This document shows, in pieces, positions 32,351-37,364 of a stretch of 37,364 bases of DNA. Each line of letters starts with the position of its first letter. Within the stretch, counting starts at the first letter, position 1. Made by a program: the position numbers and the translations under genes. This stretch comes from an uncultured Clostridia bacterium (GTDB taxonomy: Bacteria; Bacillota; Clostridia; Oscillospirales; Oscillospiraceae): the NCBI GenBank assembly GCA_947367115.1, contig CANBCW010000018.1:1-37364 (forward strand), given 5' to 3'. Under the pieces are notes generated by a model. It did no database searches. It worked only from the letters and a program-made list of their open reading frames with translations, and was not told the origin of the DNA.

Positions 32351-32414
32351 ACGCCGTATCATAGGATAGCCACAGTGCAAGCCGAACGTTATGTTCCGCA
32401 TGCACTGCTTTTTT
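32285..32414 (+). promoter_or_regulatory. Transcription attenuator of the left methyltransferase operon
   Basis: Three alternative pairings are visible. AAGCC (32285-32289) can pair with GGCTT (32319-32323) inside the leader ORF. The same GGCTTACATTG (32319-32329) can instead pair with CAGTGCAAGCC (32373-32383): 10 of 11 positions, one G-U and one A-C mismatch. If it does not, CAGTGCA (32373-32379) pairs with TGCACTG (32401-32407), with inner GC and GAAC/GTTC pairs, giving an intrinsic terminator followed by CTTTTTT just before the GGAGAG ribosome binding site. A ribosome sitting over AAGCC would free GGCTT and allow readthrough. Confidence 0.7.
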
Positions 32415-32432
32415 ATTTTGGAGAGAAGAAAA

Positions 32433-33227
32433 ATGGAAACGAAAAAAATATTGGAGCAATTTTATGGGAATTACGATGAGGATGGCCGGCTGCGTTCCAG
32501 GCATGGCATGGTGGAGTACTTGACCACGATGCGTTACATTGAAAAATACCTCAAACCTGATATGCGCGTGCTGGAGATCGGAGCAGGAACCGGACGGTAT
32601 AGCCATTCCCTTGCGAAGCAGGGGTATCGGGTAGACGCGGTGGAATTGGTGGAGCATAATATTGAAGTGTTTCGGGCTAATACCACAGCAGGGGAGCCTG
32701 TTACTGTGATACAGGGGGATGCCCGCGATCTTTCAGCCTTTGCCGATGATACATACGATGTGACACTCCTTCTGGGGCCAATGTATCACCTGTTTACGGC
32801 GGAGGATCAGAGGAAAGCGCTTTCTGAAGCCATCCGGGTCACACGGAACGGAGGCGTCGTTTTTGCGGCATACTGCGGTAACGATGCGACGATTGTGCAG
32901 TTTTGCTTCCAGCGGGGGATGATCCGGCAGGAGCGTTATCGCAGTCTCATTGATCCGGTATCCTTTAAGGCAAGCTCCGATCCGACAGAGCTGTTCCAGC
33001 TCTACCGGAAGGAGGACATCGACATGCTGATGAAAGACCTGCCGGTGAAACGGCTTCACTACGTTGGCAGTGATCTGGCCACCAATTATATGCGTGAAGC
33101 TGTGGATGCCATGGACGATGAGCTGTTTGAATTGTATCTGCGCTACCACTTCGCTGTCTGCGAGCGGGCGGATCTGGTAGGCGCGTCTCACCACATTTTG
33201 GATGTGTTCAGAAAGGAAGGATCATGA
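32433..33227 (+). CDS. Class I SAM-dependent methyltransferase, left copy
   Basis: A 264-residue enzyme. Motif I for S-adenosylmethionine is VLEIGAGTGRYSHSLA near 60, followed by VDAVELVEHNIEVF, QGDARDLSAF, and YDVTLLLGPMYHLF in the motif IV position. The acceptor is unknown. ATG 32433 (Met-Glu-Thr-Lys-Lys) matches the start of the right copy and has GGAGAG upstream; a frame from 32391 begins inside the terminator hairpin. It overlaps the GNAT gene by 4 bases (ATGA). Expression is likely gated by the upstream attenuator. Confidence 0.88.
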   Translation: METKKILEQFYGNYDEDGRLRSRHGMVEYLTTMRYIEKYLKPDMRVLEIGAGTGRYSHSLAKQGYRVDAVELVEHNIEVFRANTTAGEPVTVIQGDARDLSAFADDTYDVTLLLGPMYHLFTAEDQRKALSEAIRVTRNGGVVFAAYCGNDATIVQFCFQRGMIRQERYRSLIDPVSFKASSDPTELFQLYRKEDIDMLMKDLPVKRLHYVGSDLATNYMREAVDAMDDELFELYLRYHFAVCERADLVGASHHILDVFRKEGS

Positions 33228-33772
33228 TGCTGACACACAAGGGTACACAGACCATCCGAACGGAGCGGCTGATTTTACGTCGGTTCCGCATGGAGGATGC
33301 TCAGGCGATGTTTGATAACTGGGCAAGTGATGATCAGGTTACGAAGTATCTGACATGGCCCACCCATACCGCTCTGGATCAGACAGAATGGGTCTTAAGA
33401 GAATGGACCGGAAGCTATGACCGGGATGATTTTTACCTTTGGGTCATCGAATTTGAGGGGCAGGCGATTGGCTCCATCAGCGTGGTGCATATGAACCACA
33501 ACGCCGAAAAGGCTCATATCGGCTACTGCATCGGACGCAAATGGTGGAGAAAGGGAATGATGTCTGAGACGCTGAAGGCGGTGATGGACTATCTGTTCGA
33601 TGAAGTCGGAGTGAACCGGTGTGAGGCTTGTTTTGACCCACGCAATCCCAATTCCGGCCGGGTCATGGCCAAATGCGGCATGCGCTATGAGGGTACGCTC
33701 CGTCAGGCGGGACGCAATAATCAGGGAATCTGTGATGAGTGCTTCTATAGTCTGCTGAAAAGCGAGCGGTGA
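33224..33772 (+). CDS. GNAT family N-acetyltransferase, left copy
   Basis: A 182-residue RimJ/RimL-type acetyltransferase using acetyl-CoA. Features: TERLILRRFRMEDAQAMFDNWASD at the N-terminus, GYCIGRKWWRKGMMSE (acetyl-CoA loop region) near 103-118, and the closing FDPRNPNSGRVMAKCGMRYEGTLR. Such enzymes acetylate ribosomal proteins or small molecules, including antibiotics; the substrate here is unknown. Translation is coupled to the methyltransferase. GGAAGGATC precedes the ATG pair. Confidence 0.88.
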   Translation: MMLTHKGTQTIRTERLILRRFRMEDAQAMFDNWASDDQVTKYLTWPTHTALDQTEWVLREWTGSYDRDDFYLWVIEFEGQAIGSISVVHMNHNAEKAHIGYCIGRKWWRKGMMSETLKAVMDYLFDEVGVNRCEACFDPRNPNSGRVMAKCGMRYEGTLRQAGRNNQGICDECFYSLLKSER

Positions 33773-33795
33773 AATTTTATATTGCCTTTTGGGAC

Positions 33796-33824
33796 TTGAC
33801 AGAACCGGCAAACTTCATTATAAT
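33796..33824 (+). promoter_or_regulatory. tRNA-Pro promoter
   Basis: Consensus TTGACA (33796-33801) and TATAAT (33819-33824) with a 17-base spacer, 10 bases before the tRNA 5' end. Confidence 0.93.
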
Positions 33825-33834
33825 GACAAAGTTA

Positions 33835-33911
33835 CGGGGTGTGGCGAAGTTTGGTATCGCGCTTGGTTCGGGTCCAAGAGGCCTCGGGTTCGAATCCCGA
33901 CACTCCGACCA
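33835..33911 (+). tRNA. tRNA-Pro (anticodon CGG)
   Basis: A 77-base cloverleaf with acceptor CGGGGTG/CACTCCG (one G-U), discriminator A and encoded CCA. The anticodon stem CTTGG/CCAAG holds loop TTCGGGT, giving anticodon CGG with G37, as expected for proline. T arm is TCGGG-TTCGAAT-CCCGA. It sits near the centre of the inverted gene module. Confidence 0.97.
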
Positions 33912-33947
33912 AAAATCGGCGACCTTCGGCAGGAGGTCGTCGATTTT
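33912..33947 (+). terminator. tRNA-Pro terminator
   Basis: AAAATCGGCGACCT (33912-33925) and AGGTCGTCGATTTT (33934-33947) pair with one mismatch and end in TTTT directly after the tRNA. Confidence 0.85.
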
Positions 33948-33977
33948 ACTTATTCACTATTGACCATCCACTCTTCG

Positions 33978-34064
33978 CTATGATCCATCGTCCCATTTCA
34001 TGATAAACACTGCGCCTGCACTGATACCTCTCCTTTTCAGCTTCACCAGTGCAGGCGCACACAT
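33978..34064 (-). CDS. Possible 28-residue small ORF
   Basis: Starts ATG at 34064 with GGGGAG 4 bases upstream and ends TAG. A TATAAT box lies on the minus strand at 34128-34123 without a good -35. The peptide is basic in the middle (KLKRRG) and hydrophobic later (GAVFIMKW). It is unlike the two leader peptides. It overlaps the 13-base inverted repeat. No homologue recognised, so it may be chance. Confidence 0.3.
   Translation of the reverse strand: MCAPALVKLKRRGISAGAVFIMKWDDGS
34011..34059. repeat. 13-base perfect inverted repeat
   Basis: TGCGCCTGCACTG (34011-34023) and CAGTGCAGGCGCA (34047-34059) with a 23-base loop, downstream of the right GNAT gene. It has no T-run at its end. The core TGCACTG also occurs in the left attenuator stem. 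Apart from this and the possible small ORF, 33948-34174 holds nothing I can support. Confidence 0.7.
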
Positions 34065-34174
34065 ACGTCTCCCCAAACGCAGCGTTTCGGATCGTCTCCT
34101 GATTCAGGGATGATCCTTTTGTATTATACTGTAATTTCTGTGCGGATCTTGTCGAATTTTGTCGCGTTGGATTT

Positions 34175-34732
34175 TTAAATTGACGAGATCGATGCATACC
34201 AGCATACATCGCAAATCCCCTGGTTGTTACGGCCGGATCGGCGCAGCATCCCCTCGAAGACCATACCGCATTTCCTCATCACTGCCCCGGAGTTCGGGTT
34301 CCTTGGATCATGGCACGCTTCGATCCGTTGGGCTCCCACGTTATGAAACAGATGATCGATCACCGCCCCCAAAGCCTCTGTCATGATCCCCTTATGCCAC
34401 CAATGTCGTCCAATGCAGTAACCGATCTCCATCTTCCCGATCTCACTGTCATGCTTCACCACGCTGATCGAACCGATCGGGTCATCACCTTCCTCCTTTA
34501 CAGTGATCGCCCACAAATATTGATCATCCTTGCCATAGCCCTCGATCCAGCCATCCAGTACCATCCGGGTCACATCCACGCTGGAATGAGTGGTCCATGA
34601 CAGATATTTCGTGACCTCATCATCATTAGCCCAATTATCGAACATCGCTCGTTCATCGCCGATATGGAATCGACGAAGCACCAGATGTTCCGTCTCTATC
34701 CTCTTCGTACCGATATGGGTCAGCATCATCAA
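34175..34732 (-). CDS. GNAT family N-acetyltransferase, right copy
   Basis: A 185-residue paralog of the left GNAT, with ETEHLVLRRFHIGDERAMFDNWANDD, GYCIGRHWWHKGIMTE and DPRNPNSGAVMRKCGMVFEG. The first half between 50 and 90 differs most between the two copies. ATG overlaps the end of the methyltransferase gene by 4 bases. Same RimJ/RimL-like reaction inferred; substrate unknown. Confidence 0.88.
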   Translation of the reverse strand: MMMLTHIGTKRIETEHLVLRRFHIGDERAMFDNWANDDEVTKYLSWTTHSSVDVTRMVLDGWIEGYGKDDQYLWAITVKEEGDDPIGSISVVKHDSEIGKMEIGYCIGRHWWHKGIMTEALGAVIDHLFHNVGAQRIEACHDPRNPNSGAVMRKCGMVFEGMLRRSGRNNQGICDVCWYASISSI

Positions 34733-35520
34733 GTCTCCTTTCGCGAAATATCCAGGATATGATGGGACGCTCCCACCAGATCCTGTCGCTCACAAATAGA
34801 ATAATGGTACATCAAATACAGCTCATACAGCTCCTCATCCATCTGGTCGACCGCCTCGCGCATATAATTGGTGGCAAGATCCGTACCCACATAGTGTAAC
34901 CGTCGCACAGGAAAAGGCGCCATCAACGCATCGATATCCTCTTTCCGATACAGCTGGAACAGCTCCGAAGGATCTGATGCTGCCTTGAAAGTCACCGGGT
35001 CGACCAGTCTTTTGTATCGTTCTTCCCGGAGCATCCCCCGCTGGAAGCAAAACTGGATCATAGATGCCTCATTCCCGCAGTATGCTACGAAAAGCAGACC
35101 ACCGGACTTCGTCACACGCACGGCCTCCGAAAGCGCCATTTTCTGATCTTCCAGAGTGAACAAGTGATACATCGGACCCAAAAGCAGCGTGATATCATAG
35201 GTATCATCCTCAAACCGAGCCAAACATCTCGCATCCCCCTGGACGACAGTGACGTCCTCCACCGGCGTGGTATGCTCCCGAAAGACTCGGATGTTATGTT
35301 CTACCAGCTCCACAGCATCCACACGATAGCCCATCCGGGCCAGATGATGACTGTAACGCCCCGTCCCGGCACCCACCTCCAGGATCTTCATGCCAGGCCG
35401 AAGATACCGCTCCACGTACCGCATGGTGGTGAGGAATTCCACCATCCCATGCTTCGACCGCAGACGGCCATCCTCGTCATAACCGGAGTAGAACTGTTCC
35501 AATATCTTTTTCGTTTCCAT
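34729..35520 (-). CDS. Class I SAM-dependent methyltransferase, right copy
   Basis: A 263-residue paralog of the left enzyme, with the same METKKILEQFY start, motif I ILEVGAGTGRYSHHLA, VDAVELVEHNIRVF, QGDARCL and YDITLLLGPMYHLF. ATG 35520 has GGAGGGG 6 bases upstream; the frame continues to 35556 through the T-run of the terminator and is not the real start. It is preceded by its own promoter, leader peptide and terminator. Confidence 0.88.
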   Translation of the reverse strand: METKKILEQFYSGYDEDGRLRSKHGMVEFLTTMRYVERYLRPGMKILEVGAGTGRYSHHLARMGYRVDAVELVEHNIRVFREHTTPVEDVTVVQGDARCLARFEDDTYDITLLLGPMYHLFTLEDQKMALSEAVRVTKSGGLLFVAYCGNEASMIQFCFQRGMLREERYKRLVDPVTFKAASDPSELFQLYRKEDIDALMAPFPVRRLHYVGTDLATNYMREAVDQMDEELYELYLMYHYSICERQDLVGASHHILDISRKET

Positions 35521-35536
35521 ATCTGCCCCTCCAAAC

Positions 35537-35640
35537 AAAAAAAGTGTGCAGGCCACGATAAACGGCCTGCACTACGTCTATATCCCACGAACGATCTAAA
35601 ATGGGTATGACGATACAAGCCCCTGCATGAGCCAAGGCTT
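35537..35640 (-). promoter_or_regulatory. Transcription attenuator of the right methyltransferase operon
   Basis: On the minus strand GTGCAGGCC (35572-35564) and GGCCTGCAC (35554-35546) form a perfect 9-bp stem with a 9-base loop, followed by seven T (35543-35537) and then the GGAGGGG site. The 5' arm can instead pair with GGCTTGTAT (35621-35613) inside the leader ORF: nine continuous pairs, three G-U. That segment in turn can pair with AAGCC (35640-35636) upstream. The same three-way choice exists in the left copy with different bases, which supports a real switch. Confidence 0.72.
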
Positions 35641-35682
35641 CATAGCAGCAGCGCACATATGATGAACATACAGACGGCTCAT
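35596..35682 (-). CDS. Leader peptide (28 residues), right copy
   Basis: ATG-AGC start (Met-Ser) at 35682 with AAGGATG upstream, ending TAG 24 bases before the terminator stem. The C-terminal part is K-P-W-L-M-Q-G-L-V-S-S-Y-P-F. It shares KP, PW, GL and SYPF with the left leader, and the DNA around TCATACCCATTTTA is identical in both copies. Position between promoter and terminator is the same. Confidence 0.77.
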   Translation of the reverse strand: MSRLYVHHMCAAAMKPWLMQGLVSSYPF

Positions 35683-35712
35683 ATCGACACATCCTTCCCG
35701 TTGGTTTTCCAT

Positions 35713-35741
35713 ACTATACCACCGGTCACATGGGATGTCAA
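35713..35741 (-). promoter_or_regulatory. Promoter of the right methyltransferase operon
   Basis: TTGACA (35741-35736) and TATAGT (35718-35713) on the minus strand with a 17-base spacer; -10 identical to that of the left copy. Confidence 0.87.
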
Positions 35742-35806
35742 TCATTTTTCACAAAATGTTCCGGGTCAGCATAGTATGATATAGCGACTGTCGATGGGAG
35801 GAAGCT

Positions 35807-36691
35807 ATGCAGACTGACAATTATGTACGCAAGTCTTTGGAGCTACATCTATTCTTCGGACGGATCATGAAGGAGCATTCCCTGTTCCTCCAGGCGGGCT
35901 TTACGCCGGTGGATGCGGAGCACGAAGAAAAAGCTGCATTTTTCAGAAAGAACTTCGAGGAGCTGCTACGCCAGACCGTCACCATAAGCGACGGGATCGT
36001 CAGCAATGAGGTGCTTCGTTCCGGTGAGATCGTCACCGACTTCACCCTGGATGCAGAAGATCGGACCGAATGTCTGACGGGGCTGCCGATAGACCGATCG
36101 ATCACTCAAAGAACGAAACGCCTCTGCTCCGGCGCGCAGCCGACACCACGCTGTAACGAAAATCGTTCCATGGTACGGCAGTTGAACCGGACGGCGCTTC
36201 GTCTGTTGGAAGGGCTGATCTGCTTCAAAGAAGAGATCCTGGACTGCGTGCTGCACGGATCCATGTTTACCATCAATTACCCATTGCTGATCGAGCATAT
36301 CCTCCGGGAAGCCAAACTATATCAAAAGAGTATCGTCACATTGGAAAAGACCGGAGATCTGTCCTACCGTTCCATGCAGGAAACAGAGCAATTCTGGAAC
36401 CAGATCATGATGGAGCACGCCCTGTTCATCCGGGGCCTACTGGACCCCTGTGAGAAAGAGTTGATCCACACCGCTGACGATTCCGCCAAAAGCTTCTGCG
36501 AACTTCTGGAATGCAGCCGAAATGCCCACAGCAAAGCCAATGTGTTGGAACAGACCACCGCGCTCCGGGACTTCAAAGCCGCCGGCACCCAAGGGATCTT
36601 GGAGTGTAAGATCCGCAGTGTGATATTGCCTTTGCTCGCTGATCATGTCCTCCGGGAGGCGAACCACTACCTCAGACTCTTGAAGGGTTGA
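35807..36691 (+). CDS. DUF2935 helical protein, right copy
   Basis: A 294-residue paralog of the left DUF2935 protein. The same repeated motif is present at 12-31 (LHLFFGRIMKEHSLFLQAGF) and about 195-215 (FWNQIMMEHALFIRGLLDPC). GGGAGG lies 6 bases upstream of ATG. It is divergent from the right methyltransferase operon and convergent with valS. Confidence 0.88.
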   Translation: MQTDNYVRKSLELHLFFGRIMKEHSLFLQAGFTPVDAEHEEKAAFFRKNFEELLRQTVTISDGIVSNEVLRSGEIVTDFTLDAEDRTECLTGLPIDRSITQRTKRLCSGAQPTPRCNENRSMVRQLNRTALRLLEGLICFKEEILDCVLHGSMFTINYPLLIEHILREAKLYQKSIVTLEKTGDLSYRSMQETEQFWNQIMMEHALFIRGLLDPCEKELIHTADDSAKSFCELLECSRNAHSKANVLEQTTALRDFKAAGTQGILECKIRSVILPLLADHVLREANHYLRLLKG

Positions 36692-36695
36692 AAAT

Positions 36696-36727
36696 AGGAG
36701 CCGTCACACCAAAACGTGACGGCTCCT
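36696..36727. terminator. Bidirectional terminator between DUF2935 and valS
   Basis: AGGAGCCGTCAC and GTGACGGCTCCT (36696-36707, 36716-36727) form a perfect 12-bp stem with an 8-base loop. On the minus strand it is followed by ATTTTC. Confidence 0.8.
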
Positions 36728-36733
36728 CATATA

Positions 36734-37364
36734 TTACAGCTTCTTCAGTGCAGCCTCGCTCTGCTCCAGCTGGGCGATCAGCTCCGCCGTCTTGGCGGCC
36801 TTCTCCCGCTCCGCATTGACCACAGCCTCGGGGGCACGGGAAACGAACTTCTCGTTGGAGAGCTTGCCCTCCAGAGACTTCAGGAACTTCCGGGCGTTCT
36901 CCAGCTCCTTACCGATCCGCTCCAACTCCTTGGACACGTCCACCAGCTGACCCATGGGGATATACAGCTTCGCATCGGCAGTGGTGATCGTCACCATCCC
37001 GTCCAGGTTTTCAGGCTCTGCATCCAGCAGGCTCACCTCATCGGCATAAGCCAAACGCTGCAGGAAGCCCTCGCCCTCGGCGAAGATGTCCTTCTTGGAA
37101 GTCAGGATATACAGGGCCGCCTTCTTGCTGGGAGGCACGTTCATCTCAGTCCGGCGGGCGCGGATCGCGCGGATGCACTCCATGACGGACTCCATCATCG
37201 TTTCCTCTGCCTTGAACGCCAGCTCTTCCCGATATTCAGGCCACTGCGCCACGATCAGGGCATCGCCCTCGTGGGGGATGGACTGCCAGATCTCCTCGGT
37301 GATGAAGGGCATGAAGGGGTGCAGCAGCCGCAGCACTTGATCCAGAACATACACCAGCACAGAC
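36734..37364 (-). CDS. valS: Valine-tRNA ligase, C-terminal part, cut by window edge
   Basis: C-terminal 210 or so residues of valyl-tRNA synthetase. The anticodon-binding helical region is seen in LLHPFMPFITEEIWQSIPHEG and the ending coiled-coil arm in VDVSKELERIGKELENARKFLKSLEGKLSNEKFVSRAPEAVV. The frame is open to the right edge, so the catalytic part lies outside the window. Confidence 0.95.
   Translation of the reverse strand, partial: SVLVYVLDQVLRLLHPFMPFITEEIWQSIPHEGDALIVAQWPEYREELAFKAEETMMESVMECIRAIRARRTEMNVPPSKKAALYILTSKKDIFAEGEGFLQRLAYADEVSLLDAEPENLDGMVTITTADAKLYIPMGQLVDVSKELERIGKELENARKFLKSLEGKLSNEKFVSRAPEAVVNAEREKAAKTAELIAQLEQSEAALKKL

Larger units (their letters stand above)
31242..33772. 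repeat. Left copy of an inverted 2.5-kb module
   Basis: Contains DUF2935 (minus), a leader attenuator, a methyltransferase and a GNAT acetyltransferase (plus). The same four parts occur in opposite orientation at 34175-36691. The methyltransferases are roughly three quarters identical by eye; the other pairs are somewhat lower. The copies are old paralogs, not a recent repeat. Confidence 0.9.
34175..36691. repeat. Right copy of the inverted 2.5-kb module
   Basis: Mirror image of 31242-33772: GNAT and methyltransferase (minus), attenuated leader, then DUF2935 (plus). Gene order, overlaps, promoter spacing and leader layout are all kept. Confidence 0.9.

Noticed and set aside
31242..36691. Composite transposon or insertion sequence with inverted ends
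   Set aside because: Despite mirror symmetry there is no transposase, and the arms are diverged genes rather than near-identical terminal repeats.
1..37364. CRISPR array
   Set aside because: No regularly spaced repeats of 24-40 bases were seen anywhere in the window.

Overview
The window looks like a chromosomal segment of a spore-forming gut Clostridia bacterium (Oscillospiraceae-like). The evidence is sigma-K and SpoIID/peptidoglycan-binding proteins, a bile salt hydrolase, Gram-positive ribosome binding sites, TTGACA/TATAAT promoters and moderately high GC with AT-rich accessory patches. Genus and species cannot be fixed from the sequence alone.

Layout. 1-1267: the end of an integrated element, with a tyrosine recombinase running off the left edge beside tRNA-Ser(GGA). 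1397-3222: an AbrB-type regulator with an ABC-2 transporter, under a promoter that carries a near-perfect palindromic operator. 3312-6854: a possible small RNA, pgsA, a three-gene spore-envelope-like cluster and a helical protein. 6950-11224: asparagine synthase, pyruvate kinase, a CarD-like regulator and an unexplained 200-base stretch closed by a terminator. 11232-14399: a polyprenyl-phosphate glycosyltransferase, a membrane glycosyltransferase and a HAD phosphatase. 14449-16339: sigK and the azlCD branched-chain amino acid exporter. 16579-21445: a complete livKHMGF importer, divergent from azlCD. 21471-23599: a solitary D12-class adenine methylase and an AT-rich CPBP protease whose natural start appears frameshifted. 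23705-27749: bile salt hydrolase translationally linked to an unrecognised protein, then a MATE transporter. 27764-31240: an ECF-like sigma factor with a membrane-anchored beta-propeller protein, and a DUF362 protein.

The most unusual part is 31242-36691. A module of DUF2935 protein, divergent from a methyltransferase plus GNAT acetyltransferase operon, is present twice as diverged copies in mirror orientation around a tRNA-Pro(CGG) gene. In each copy the methyltransferase is preceded by a good promoter, a short leader ORF with its own ribosome binding site, and an intrinsic terminator just before the ribosome binding site of the gene. The two leader peptides (32 and 28 residues) differ at their N-termini but share a C-terminal pattern PW...GL..SYPF. 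Inside each leader ORF a GGCTT-containing segment can pair either with an upstream AAGCC or with the 5' arm of the terminator. This is the layout of ribosome-mediated transcription attenuation, as in inducible antibiotic-resistance or amino-acid operons. I do not recognise this leader family; the inducer and the enzyme substrates are unknown. The window ends inside valS.
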